The notes under the pieces are model-generated. The model did no database searches. It saw nothing but the letters and a program-made list of their open reading frames with translations, and had not been told where the DNA came from. Positions 9,029 to 22,446 of a stretch of DNA of 64,000 nt are shown here, piece by piece. A program made the position numbers and the translations under genes. The stretch covers positions 8,508,197 to 8,572,196 of the forward strand of contig OX328126.1 in assembly GCA_946811695.1 (NCBI GenBank), read 5' to 3'. How positions within the stretch are numbered: position 1 is the first letter of the stretch; each line of letters begins with the position of its first letter. The stretch is from Gonocerus acuteangulatus. Its lineage: Eukaryota > Arthropoda > Insecta > Hemiptera > Coreidae.

Positions 9029-12000
9029 GTTAGCTATCTATTTTTATTAACAGTGCATAAACGTTAAACTCAATAAGTTATTAATAAATTATAAGTGAGC
9101 TAGATATAGAATGAGTACCGTAAAATGGGGTCACATTGGTGAAAATGGGGACACATTGGTGAAAATGGGGTCACATTGGTGAAAATGGTACAAACCAATT
9201 CTCCTAGGATATTTTGATGAATAGGTGAAGGGTATTAATTTATAATAGCAACCAAGGTGAGGAATAACTTAACATACTATTTTAGATCTCCTGAAGATGG
9301 ACGAATAGTCCGAAACGTTGTGATGATAAAATAAAAGTATATTTTTGAGCTTTGAAGGGTTATTAAAACTCCTAGGATATTTCCCTTTAAGGGGTTATAC
9401 TAACTTGTAAATGTTTTTTTTTATGGGCTAAAATTCATCCTTAACTAATCATAAATGATATCCAAGAGTGTTTATGCGAAGAAACTTTTTTTAAATGGGC
9501 AAAAAATACGATTTTACCAGTGAATTCCTGATGCTGAACGTACGGGATGCTGATTTGAAGAGTTTTTTCTTTGCTTTGAGCTTCGATTGGTCCCTTTTTA
9601 AATTTGTTTGGGGTATCCTTCAACACATCTCAAAATTAAACCCCATTTTGTTATCTTAATTACAAGAAAGTATGAAAAAAATAAAATAAATAAATAAACG
9701 AACATTTCGGAACATTAAACTTTTAAGTCTTTTTCTCAAAACTATGTTTTTCAAATCTGGCGTTGCTCTGGTGTCTTCAATTTTTGCCTGATCAACTTCA
9801 TATTTTACCTGCAGCTTCCTAATGATATTTGCTAGTAAATGGGGTAGGATTTTTTAGATTCATTGAATTATAACGATTTTCGACGGATTTTTTTAATAGA
9901 AAATTAATTATTTTTCGCCATTTTCGAAAAAAAGTTAATAAATCTTAAAAATCCTACGTAATGTACTAGATTTAACCTTCTTCTTTCGAAATAATTTTAG
10001 TTTTTCGTTCTAGATTAAAAATTAAGTTCCGCCTGCAAACTATCGCCCGTAAAAGAAATTGGTTTGGGTTCGTCAGACAGCGCCGCTATAAATTTTTTGT
10101 ATACTTTAAGATCTTATATAACACGTCAGATATAAATAATTAAAAAAAAACTGATTTATTTGTTAATTATAAATTCAAGAAAATTAGTTTGATTTTTATC
10201 GCAAAAGGTAATATTACCCCTTAACTGCTACCGAATATGCCAATAAATATCTACTTATGTATTTGTCTGTTCGCTCTCAGACAAATACATAAGTATAGGT
10301 TTGTACCAATTTCATCACATTGTATTAATGTGATCCATTTTACGGTTTATTTCATTATTTCCAGGAGTATATTTTGTTTATATTAGTTCAAACTATAATT
10401 TGTTTAATTTTTAGCAATACAGTTGTAATTCTTGACACAATTGTCCTTTCTGTTTACAGAAACTCTTAATGAAATGCTTCAGAAGATGGCAGTGGAAAAC
10501 AGAACTTTAAGAACTCTAAGAAGAGCTATATGCTACTCACAAGTTGTCAAAAAAGTAGGTATAGTTTATGAATATCATAGGAGACCCGGTAGCCGTGAGG
10601 GTTAAGGCGTGAGCTCTTAACACTCCGTACCAAAGGTCGTGGGTTCGATTCCCACTAGGGGCGGTGGCTTTTCTTTCGAAAAAAGATAAGGCATCACCCC
10701 TATCCTGGCTAGAAAAGGGTGGTAACCTATAGATAACCCGTCCTAAAATTCGCAGTTAATAGTAAATGGACGTTAAAATTTAAATAAAATAAGATGAATA
10801 TCATACTATGTGTAATGAAAAAGACCCGTAGTAGGCCACAAGGGCCCAGAGGGGCAGATACTGTAGAGGTATCCGATTCTTGACCATATGACACATTAGG
10901 GAGATAATGTGGTCAGTTCCATGCTTCGACCACGTCCTCTGAATGAAATTACTTAGGTTGCGCCTAAGTTTCTAGCTCGGGTCCTTTAAAACATGTGTCG
11001 AGTGCTCGACTACTTAGCCAATCTTGCCCCCATTCATAATGAAATGAAGAATATACCAAAATATTGATCATCTGCATGATTGTCTTGCAGAACACTATTA
11101 ATTGTTGTTTTTTTACTTTTTGGCAGATAAAGCTTATGACAAAACTTGTTAAGTATAGAAAGAGAATTCCATATTTCTCACAGCACTTTATAAGTGCATT
11201 TATTGTGTTGTATATTTATAACCTTCTTTTTTTTGCTATTTATTTATACATGGACAAAAATGCCATAGACTGTTCTCCTCCCCCCCCCCCAATGGGCCCG
11301 GCAAGAAAAAGCACTGGGGGTTGAAAGTTCTCACTGCGCTTGTGAATATCTGGTATTTGGCGCTGTCCTCGGCAAAGCTATTGAAGGAGGTGATATTGGG
11401 TCGATCGTCCAGCCATGGACTCGATGTAGTTCTCTGTTACTCAAACAAGAAGGCCAGTTTCAGTACTGACATTTTCTTGTCAGTGTAGTGTTTACTTAAA
11501 TTAATGTATACTCATTGAAATGAAACACTAGACTGATTGTCCTTTATTTTTAGCTACAATTAACTCTTGGTTGCTAAGCAACAAAACATATGGTTATTAC
11601 CATTACAGGATACTACATCTTTCCCCCCTTACGAAATTATTTGTATAAATCATAGTCTTTGAACTTGACAGGTGTTTTCACTATTCTTCCGCTTCTAGTA
11701 CTTCTCTCTTGCAAAAGCTCTGGTCCACTCAATTCTTCATTAGACTTTATAGACTGCTCTTCCTGGTTGTTCTCTGTTAACGATTCTTCTGGCTGAATCT
11801 TTTGAAAGAAAGACGAATTGCGAGTTACCTCGGATCCATCTCGGCTTGCAGTAATCTTCGTTCCGCTGACATCCTTCACCTGATAGGGGGAAGGGTCATA
11901 AGGTGTTGAATACTTGTTCCGTTTTTCCTGTCTGACCAAGACCGTATCCCCCTCTTCAAGTCTATGCTCTCTGACATGTCTTCTCTGGTCTGCATACTCT

Positions 12001-15000
12001 TTCATTTTCTGGCGATTAGTCTCTTCATTTTTGATTAATTTTTCATCGATTTCATCATCTAAAATGTTGTCTGGAATGCCTGGAAGATAAGACCTGAAGT
12101 TATTCCTCAGAAGAGCTTTGGCGGGAGCGATGCGAGTCGAGCTATGCGGTGTATCCCGATACTGCAGCAAATATTCGGGTAAGGCCTCTTCCCAATTACG
12201 ACCCTCGATTTCGGCTGATCGAATGGTTTTATTTAAATTGAACATGAAGTGTTCGGCCCTGCCATTAGCTTCAGGCCAATGGCTTGTAACTCGGTGGTGT
12301 TTTATTCCAAGATTGATGCAAAATCTTTCGAATTCTATGCTGTTGAAGGGTGGCCCGTTGTCAGTCTTGATAGTGTTTGGTAATCCGAATAGTGAAAACG
12401 TTTTGAATAAGAGTTTAGTCACTACATCAGTTTTCAGTGAACTCAGAGTTTCAACGATCGGAAACTTGCTGAAATCGTCCACGATTACACAAACGTAACG
12501 CCCGTTTGGCCAAGGTCCTGAAAAATCCACCGAAAGAGACTCCCAAGGGCCCAATGGCATCGGCTGGAGCCGAATTGGATCTCTTTTCTTAGTGTGATTG
12601 TTGGCACAACACGGGATGCATTTTGAGACAAGTTCTTCGACGAGTGAATTCATCTTGGGGAACCAAACTTTGCTTCTCAACAACTCCTTTGATTTGGGGA
12701 TCCCTTGATGACCACGATGGGCAAGTCTAACGACCCGTTGTTGCAAATTTTGAGGAATTACTAAACGAGATCCTCGCACCACAATGTTATCGCTTGTTAC
12801 TGCGATCTCATCCTTGATTGGGCGGTATTGAGTCAAAATTGAATCTGACCAGTTTCCGGTGCGAACAGCATCAATAACCTCTCTCAAAGTGGGGTCACTG
12901 AGAGTTTCACTTGCAATTTCCTTCCGGGATATTCTAGATGGCAAGTGTGCAGTCGTCACAAGGTTGATGTAGTCTTCTTCACTTGATGTGACTCTCTTCT
13001 TGAAAGGGTGACGGGACATATAGTCAGAAGGGTTATCTTTTCCAGAAATGTGGGATACTGTGAATTCATAGCCCATTAACTTGAAAATAAGCCTTTCCAA
13101 ACGGGGCGAGGTCTTGTGCCCCGATTTGGTCAGTAGCGACACTAGTGGCTTATGATCAGTGTGAATGACGAACCGAGACCCTGCTAAGTATTCATGGAAA
13201 TATTGAGTTGCCCAAGAAACTCCCAACATTTCCCTCTCAATTTGACTGTATCGTTTTTGTACGTCCGATAAACTGACACTCGCGCAAGCTATTATTGCAG
13301 GCTTCTTATTACCAGGTTGTGCTAAGATGGCTCCAAGACCCTCGGGTCCAGCATCTGTGTATAAATGTAGGATTTTCCTTTTATCAAAATACTTGATAGA
13401 AATGGCATTACTAACTTCTTTTTTTATAAGCTCAAAACAGGATTGTTCCTTTTCTCCCCATTTCCACTTAACGTCCTTCTTTTCCAAATTTCGAAGAGGT
13501 TTTGTCAGATTAGCTAAATTGGGTATAAATCTAGTAAGGAAATTTACCATACCCAAGAAACTTTTAATGCCGTGAACATCAGTTGGCGGTTTCAATTTAA
13601 GAATGGCTTTTTTCTTCTTAGGGTCCACAAAAATTCCTTCACGTGAAAGCACGAAGCCCAAGTAAGGCACTGTGTCCTGCTTGAAAAGGCATTTTTCCTC
13701 ATTTAATGTAAGGCCTGCGTCCTGCAACCTTTTTAAAACAGCTTTCAGAGTACGATCGTGTTTATCTTCTGACTCGCCAAAAATTAATATATCATCACTA
13801 ACATTTACACAGCCCGGGATGTCAGCTATAGTTTTTTGTATAACAGCGTTGAAAATTTCAGGCGCTGAGTTAATGCCAAAACTTAGTCTTTTGTATCTGA
13901 ACAAGCCCAAGTGGGTAGCAAATGTAGTGATGGAGCGTGAATCAGGATGCAATTCAAGTTGATGGAAACCCTTGTTTAAGTCCAATTTTGAAAAGACAGT
14001 AGACCCATTAATTAGTGCCGCAATTTCTGAAAACGTAGGATTGGGGTAGCGTTCTCTTTGAATCGCTTTGTTTGGTTTCCTCATGTCAACACAAACTCTC
14101 ACGCTCCCATCCTTTTTAGGTACAACTACAACTGGTGAAACCCAAGATGTTGGTCCATCAGCTTTCTCAATGATGTCAAGTTTTATCAATTTATCAATCT
14201 CTTCCTCTAATTTCTCCCTGAGGTGGAAAGGAGTACGACGATACATGATAGCGGACGGTTCAACATCAGGATTTACGTGCAATTTAACGCAAACATTTTT
14301 TAATTTGCCAATCCCATCAAAAATCTTTGGAAATTGTTTCTTGATCAAATCCTTCCTGTCGGCTATTCTAAGTGCCAGTGATACAATCCCCAGATCTCTG
14401 GCAGTATCACAGCCTAATAGCGAGTCCCCTTCCTCTACGACAACCACTTTAGCTCTCACAGTGCAACGTTTGACGACAAAATTACATCTAAATTCACCGA
14501 GCACCTTCACGGCCCGGCCCTGATAAGCTTTGAGAGAACAGCGAGTACGTTTCAATGGAGGTGGATCAATTAAAGATTCATAACTTTTTCGATTAATTAT
14601 GTTCACTGAACACCCAGTGTCTACTATAAAGTCAATAAACTTTCCACAAATGTTCAATCTCTTTGTTGGAATGCCTCTACTTTTGGCCATATTTAACAAA
14701 TTGAAGGACAATTCAGCATTAGAATCACTGGAAGATGATTCAGAATTTTTATCTACAGTCTGATTGATTGAACGATTTTTTCGTTTATTAACCCTTTCCG
14801 ATTTCTTCTTCGAAGATAACGAACAGTTTTTCGTGTACGGCAAGTGATTATATTTATCGCAGGCCTTGCAAAGATTACCCCTTGCTGGGCAATGTTGCCC
14901 TCTTTTGTGTGGCCAAGAACCACCACAATTGAAGCAAGAACGAGTGACATTTTGCACCAAATCAGAATTAGACCCGGAAAACGAAGAAATTTGAGTTTTC

Positions 15001-17656
15001 ACAATTTCTTCCGTTTTACCAAAATCCAAAGCATTTTGAAGTGACATATTCTCTTTTTTCAACATTTCTTTCCTCAAATTATCAGATGTTGTACCGAGTA
15101 AAATTTGGACTTTAATTTCAAAATCAGTCCTTTCCGCAAAATCACAAGTTGCCGCCATTTTCCTTAAACGAATATAAAATTCCATAATTGACTCAGACGG
15201 TTGTTGTTGGGTTTTCCGGAATTTGTAAATTTCGTATAAAACATTCTTTCTGGGGACAAAATGATTAGTCAACTTTTCCTTCGCTTCCTCGTAAGAAAGG
15301 CCTACATCTTGCAAATTTCGAAATATTTCCTGAACTTCACGACCCGCACAATTCAACATTAGTGCGCGTTTCCGTACATCCACTGTAACATCAGCCGCCA
15401 CTAAGAAAATTTCAAATTCGCTCAACCAAGATGACCAGCGACTCGCTGCATTTTCATCCAGATGAGGATCGAATGGCCCCGGTTTTACAGCAACCTCCAT
15501 ATTGGGGTAAAAAAAATAGATAGACTTACCGAAGATGATTTTTACATTCACAGTACTAAACTAGGCTTGGAATATTTCCAAGAGCCTTCACAGCCCGGCC
15601 AGTTGGACCACCGACCTCCAATTGTAAGGAACAACAATTCGGTAACTGCCGACTGCGCCAAAATGTAGTGTTTACTTAAATTAATGTATACTCATTGAAA
15701 TGAAACACTAGACTGATTGTCCTTTATTTTTAGCTACAATTAACTCTTGGTTGCTAAGCAACAAAACATATGGTTATTACCATTACAGGATACTACAGTC
15801 AGGAACCTAATTGTATGTGAAATGTCATCTGAACCCTGCTTAAGGGCCAATGTAAGTAGATACGAGGTTTTTTTTTAACTATGCCATCAGGCACAGAACA
15901 TGTCTGAAGATAAGGGTGGAATAAAGTTTTCATTGTTGAACACTGATGAGGTGCAGGCCGTACACTTCCAATCAGATCCCTGCAGGCCGTACACGTCCAA
16001 TCAGATCCCTGCAGGCCGTACACGTCCAATCAGATCCCTGCAGGCCGTACACGTCCAATCAGATCCCTGCAGGCCGTACACGTCCAATCAGATCCCTGCA
16101 GGCCGTACACGTCGAATCAGATCCCTTCAGGCCGTACACGTCCAATCAGATCCTTGCAGGCCGTACACGTCCAATCAGATCCCTGCAGGCCGTACACGTC
16201 CAATCAGATCCCTGCAGGCCGTACACGTCGAATCAGATCCCTTCAGGCCGTACACGTCCAATCAGATCCCTGCAGGCCGTACACGTCCAATCAGATCCCT
16301 GCAGGCCGTACACGTCCAATCAGATCCCTGCGATGTTTGATCAAAAATTGTACACTTTCGCTCTTTCCTTAGTTTTCTAACAGTTCCCCAGGTAATTGTA
16401 ATGTTTGGCCATAGATCATTTCAGCTAAACTTGTGGCACAAACAAATTTTCTTTCAATAAACAAATGATCATAAATATTTTTTTCAGTAATATAAACAAA
16501 ATTTACTGAATAAAATTTATTTCATCATTATATTATTTTTTTTTTTTTACTTTTTAGGATCTTTTACCGCTGCTAATCAGCAAGCGTGATGATCGGAAAA
16601 TTACAGACAAAACTATAAAGTAAGTTATTTCTTAATGTACGTTTTTTTAACTTAAGAAAGGAAGATGTTATTAAATAAATTCTAAAAGAGACTATTATTA
16701 TTTTATTTTATGGCGCACCGACATCTGGGCCATTATCACAGATATCCATGGTGCAGCCGGTAATTTTCTCAACGGGCCCTGAAATGAGAAAAATCCTTGC
16801 TGCAGGTGGGACTCTCCCACTCTCCGGTGATAATCTAAGGCATTAGCCACTAGACCACGGGGAGACCCGAGACTGTTATTATGATTCTTTTTGTCATTAA
16901 TTTAATTTGGATAAAACGCCGGTTTCGGACAGACAACAGGCATAATAAACAATTATTTTCAAGCAGGAGGGATTGAATTTTCATAACCAGACTTGGAATT
17001 GTACACTCGCTAATATCTCACACATATTTTTCATCGTGTCGACTGCGATGGTCAATGGCACCACTCACACATATTTATTGCAAAGAAAGGCAATATATGT
17101 ACAATGATTCAGTAATGTTGCTCTGAAGGTAAAACCCTTAGTGCCAAACTTCGAAAAACACTCACTGAAGGTAGCCCTCACATCTTCACTATATTACATT
17201 CTAAAATGTAACCAATCTCTTAATATGATTTCTACATTTATGCTTTCATTTTAATTGTTTACGTAAACGTGAGAGTGGGGAGTGAACAATGGATTCTTGA
17301 AGTAACTAGGAGGAGTTGCTGTCCAAAATTTGTTAGAAACATTAAGTTATATTTACAACGTTTTGAACCTGTTTAGATTCATCTTCAGGTATCTTAAATT
17401 GTTATGTTAAGGTCTCCTATAATTTTGATATTTTCATGTTAAGGTTTATAAATTTTGAATTTTTAGAGTAAAATGTTCAGTCCGAGTAAGAATCTCATAA
17501 TTTGTTGAGCGGACAAGTCAGATTCACACTGAATTCACATGGATTCAGTGTGAATCTGACTTTGTTTCTGACCTTACTATGTTTATTAATTTTCAATGCT
17601 TTCTTTTATTTACTTAAAATTAATTGTGTTATGTATACACACACACATTATATGTG

Positions 17657-17715
<59 letters not shown>

Positions 17716-20700
17716 AAATTATTTAAAATTTATATTATTTTAATAAAAAAAAAAACAAAAAAAAACAGTCCCCTAATAGGCCACGTGTGCCCTGAGGAGC
17801 AGATACTAAAGAGGTATCTGATTCACGACCATACGGCACACTAGGGAGATAGTGTGGTCAGTACTATGCTCCGGCCGCCTGATTTTCCCCTTGGCTGCTT
17901 CGACTGCCTAGAGTCATTTGCAACCAAGGTACCCATTATTATATTAATTAAAGGCTGGGTTGGCCTAGGGACGGTCAGGGAGGCCGATTTCAACCCATGA
18001 ACGAAGACACTAAAAGAAAAAATGTTTAGTACTATGCTCGGGATTTGAACTCAGGCCTCCAGCTTATTAGTCCAGTGCTCTACCACTGAGATAACCTCGC
18101 CCCCTATATTATTTTAATGATTTGCATTAAATAAATATTTAATATTGTTTTTGCAGAGTCCTCGCTGACCTAACTACTCCAGTAGAATGCCTCCTTCCTA
18201 TTGAGCTCATGTCTAAAACAGAAACAGGAAGAAGTACTATAATTGAACTGAACTGGCTTTTGATATCGTGCAAAGAAACATTTCTTGATCCTCGTGGAAC
18301 TAAGCGTATAATTGATCATATTAGAGACATTCTCTGCAAGGTAAATATTTATGTGTTAAACAATTATATTTTATTATTCGGAAATTAATTAATGCATTTT
18401 AGTAAACATTTTGAGTACTAAAAATTGAATAATATAATGCAATGATATTTTCACATTTCAGTATTTCAATAGTGAAATTATTACTTGCTTCGGTATTTAT
18501 CTTTTATATTCTTGATAATAATTCACTATTAATTTTTTAAACAATAATAATTATTTGCTATTTTATTATATTTTATCTGATTTCTCAATGTTTTATTATT
18601 TATTATGCTCAAAATAATCAATTGTTTGATTTACACTATTATAATGTTTGGTTTGAATATTTGAATTCTAATGTATATGTTTTATGTGATAAAAGAAATA
18701 TCTAAAATCTATCTGGAAAAGGGATATTATTCAGTTTTTCCATGACTGATAAATCAAAATGAATTACAAGAACAGTAGGACTTGGTCCTTCTGCGTCCTG
18801 GTTCTGACACAAGAGATGTTCATAAATCTTTATTCACCGTCAGTGGTCAAACGTTTCAAAATGAAAGAAGGCTTTGAATGCATATGTGCAAAAAACAATT
18901 TAACGAGACTAAATAAGAAAACGTAAATACTATTTTAAAGTTGTCTTTCTCAAAGCAAAATTGTAATTCAAAGTTTTCTGTAAGGCCGAATTTAAAGGCT
19001 GAAATTATTTTTAAATTTTTTTGTAAATTTATTTTTTCAGCTCTCATTCAGGCTTAAATTGGAGCCAATAATTTTTTAGAAAAGAAAAGCTTTTTTTTAA
19101 GAAGGTAGAATTTTTCAGGGTTCGGTTGTGGTATCTAAATAAAACTACATTTTTAAAATAAGAAAATGAATTTTATATTTTGCCGATGTTTTGGCTTGAA
19201 ATTCAAGCCTTCGTCAGGGCTATAAAACAAAGAGGACAGAGTTAATACTTATTTTTATATGTACAAAAGAAATGACAAAAACATTATACATGGAAGAGGG
19301 TGAATGATACATTTGGTAAGTGTGTATTATACCTAGAGCTCAAATTATAGGTATATTAAAACATATTTACTACTTAAATGGGTGACATAGAAACATATGT
19401 GTACCCCCGAGGTAACGACACCCTGTCCATTTTTTTTTTATTAAATTGATTTGTCACCATGTTCTTATTGTGGATTTTTCGACCCATATAATGGTATAGG
19501 GTACTATTTCCTGTTTCCATAAATAATAAGTTCTCTCTGAGATTTCACTTCAGCAGATATTTTAATGTCTTAACTGTAAAATAAGTATAAATTTAAGGCT
19601 GCAGGAAGAATACCAACAAGTTTGAAAGCAAAATAGTAATTAAATGCACCTGCTTTTATAAGGAAGATTCAAATCAACCGGGAGCTCGATATTGTCCTCT
19701 CCGCAGAGCATATTGAGGATCTCATCAAAAGGTGTCATGGAACACTTGCATCAATAGAAGAAACAGACAACTTCCAGCTTGAGAGGATTGTATCAGGTGT
19801 AAAACCAATATGCTACCAGGGCCTCTATTACGATCCATAATTCCCTACATCAATTATTATTTTATAATTCAATTTATTTTTTTATTCCAATTGTGTTTTT
19901 TTTTTATTCTGTATTTTATTATGTTTATTTCCTTTTCTTACACGCCCCCTTAAACATTTGTACATAATACATCTATATACAGTAGACTCTCCCTTATTCC
20001 GGGCTCTCTTATCAGTCACTCTCACTAATCCGGCAGCCTCCGAGAGGAATGAGTTCCTAGAAAATCTTCCCTACAAAAGCCAATAATTTTTTTTGTAGAG
20101 TATTTTATTGAATGGAAGTAAAAGAAGACACATATGTTTCGTTTTAGAGGTAGGAAATTGTGTTTCTACTGAGAAAATAAATGTTTCTACTCAGGCACCC
20201 GTGGCTGGAACACCCGATATACACCAGCAGGGATTTACATATTTTAAATTTATTTTATAATTCGGCACCTAAATTTTACTTAAATATGCAAAGAAATAAA
20301 TATATTAAAAATGGTACATATTACTATATCCTCAAATAATAAATTAAATCAGTCCCGTAACAGGCCACAAGGGCCCAGAGGGGCAGATACTGTAGAGGTA
20401 TCTGATTCTTGACCATACGGCACACTAGGGAGATAGTGTGGTCAACACTATGCTCCGGCCGCCTGATTTTGCCCTTGGCTGCTTCGACTGCTAGATTCAT
20501 TAGCACCCAAGGTACCCATTATTAATTAAATTAATTAAAGGCTGGGTGAGCCTAGGGACGATCTGGGACCACAAATCCAACCCTCGAACGGCAGCACTAG
20601 AAGAAAGAATCTCTAGTGCGCGCTCGGGTTTTGAACCTGGTCCTCCAGTTCATTAGTCGAGTGCTCTACCACTGAGCTAACCTCGCCCCCCCCCCCCCCT

Positions 20701-22279
20701 CAAATAATAAGTTTTTTCAAATACATAAGTAACAGCTTCTAACTGAATTCTCTAATCCGGCGTTTTCTCTAATCCGACTGTACCCCGGTCCCGACGACGC
20801 CGGATTCGGGAGAGTCTACTGTAGAAAAAAATAAACATTGATTGATTGTTTGATAATCATGAACAATTTTCTTTGTTTTAGTCATAAATGAGTATAAGTC
20901 GTAGAGTAATTAATTCTAAATGCACAGGTCACATGTATTAAATGTTTTAAGGGCGATGGACTGAACGATGGTGATTATGAAGTTCTTACGGACTGCGTGA
21001 TTCTTCTCCGAAACATATTTCACATCCCTGACAGCATGATCAATACTGCTGAAGGATTTTCAGAACAAAATCAAATTCTTTGGAATCTTTTTGCTCAAAA
21101 TTTTGACAAGGTATTTATTGGATCAATTTGTTTTTCTTAATATTTTATTTTAAGAATTACCAATATCATAAAGTGATACAAATTATATGGAAAAAGAGGC
21201 AAAACGTTAGAAATAGAATTGACAATGTCAATTGAATTATTTAAACTAAGCTCTACATGTTTCACCTATTACTTGTAATGAAAGACTATTAGTTATTGTA
21301 AAAATATAATTTATTTGTTACACAATATCTCTAAGATTGCTTTATAAAGGGTGCAAATCTTAATGACAAAAGTCCGTCACGCAGGAGCTGCATAACTAAG
21401 CACTTTCCTCAGAATTTGGGTAGTGTAGACTGCTTTCCAGAACAATTTGCTTAAAATATCCTACATAAATAAAATAAAAACATGAATAGTTCTCTTTTAA
21501 ATTTGTAATGAGTAACTGATCAATTATTAATTTGCTTCCAGAGTTATGTTTACACATGTTACCTATTACACTACGTAATAAATACAAAAAACCTCATATT
21601 ATCGTATTTTGATCTAACGCAGGAACAGGATACAGTCCCTCTAGCGCTCCTTGCGGCGTCTTTGTGGACCTATGTCTGGCTGGCTTTTCTATTGAAATAT
21701 ATTACAAAGTAAACCCCCCTTTCCGATTGACCGATTCAGCTCATTTTTATAACACTTCTTTCTCATGAGTTACCCACGACGTATACCGCGTTTCGTTAGA
21801 ATAGAGCAGAAATTACGACCAGTATGAGTATATTAGGAATTTGGGTCCGGAGTAAACCCCCCCCCCTCCTAATGAACATATTTAGTTTATTTTTACATCA
21901 CATATTTACCTGTAGATTACCACTACGAATACCGAGTTTCGTCGAAATATACCTAAAATCACGGCTGGTAGTGGCGAATTGGTATTGTCGGTTCGGAGTA
22001 AACCCCCCCCCCCCCCCTCCTTATGAACCGATTTAGTTCATTTTTATATCTAACTTTTCTCTCTATATTACCACTACGAATACCAAGTTTCGTTGAAATA
22101 TAACAAATATTACGGCTGAAATGGTCAAATTAGTGTTTTGGGTTCGGGGTAAACCCCCCCTTCCGGTGGACCGATTTGGTGGTTAACGAACTCGTTCAAT
22201 CGTTTGCTAATAGAATGCTATATACCAAGTTTCGTGACGAAAAAACAAAAACTCTGGCCGCTATCGTGGACACACACAC

Positions 22280-22362
<83 letters not shown>

Positions 22363-22364
22363 TA

Positions 22365-22446
<82 letters not shown>

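Larger units (their letters stand above)
11484..15797 (-). mobile_element. LTR retrotransposon, Mag-type Ty3/Gypsy, apparently intact, antisense in tim intron 2
   Basis: Two 134-bp LTRs (11484-11617 and 15664-15797) read identically base for base, begin TG and end CA, and are flanked by the 5-bp target duplication GTCAG (11479-11483, 15798-15802). A single long ORF fills the interior on the minus strand. Primer-binding site and polypurine tract sit next to the 5' and 3' LTR respectively. Identical LTRs and an open ORF indicate a very recent insertion. It lies between tim exons 2 and 3, opposite to tim transcription. Confidence 0.96.

Noticed and set aside
12118..14950. Plus- and minus-strand frames of 65-151 codons within the retrotransposon
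   Set aside because: Shadows of the 1304-codon gag-pol frame.
15900..16380. Three overlapping + strand frames of 72-146 codons
   Set aside because: They are the three translations of a 29-bp tandem repeat without stops, not genes.
18060..18105. Possible tRNA gene on the minus strand
   Set aside because: tRNA-like head of SINE family C, found at several places with the same body.
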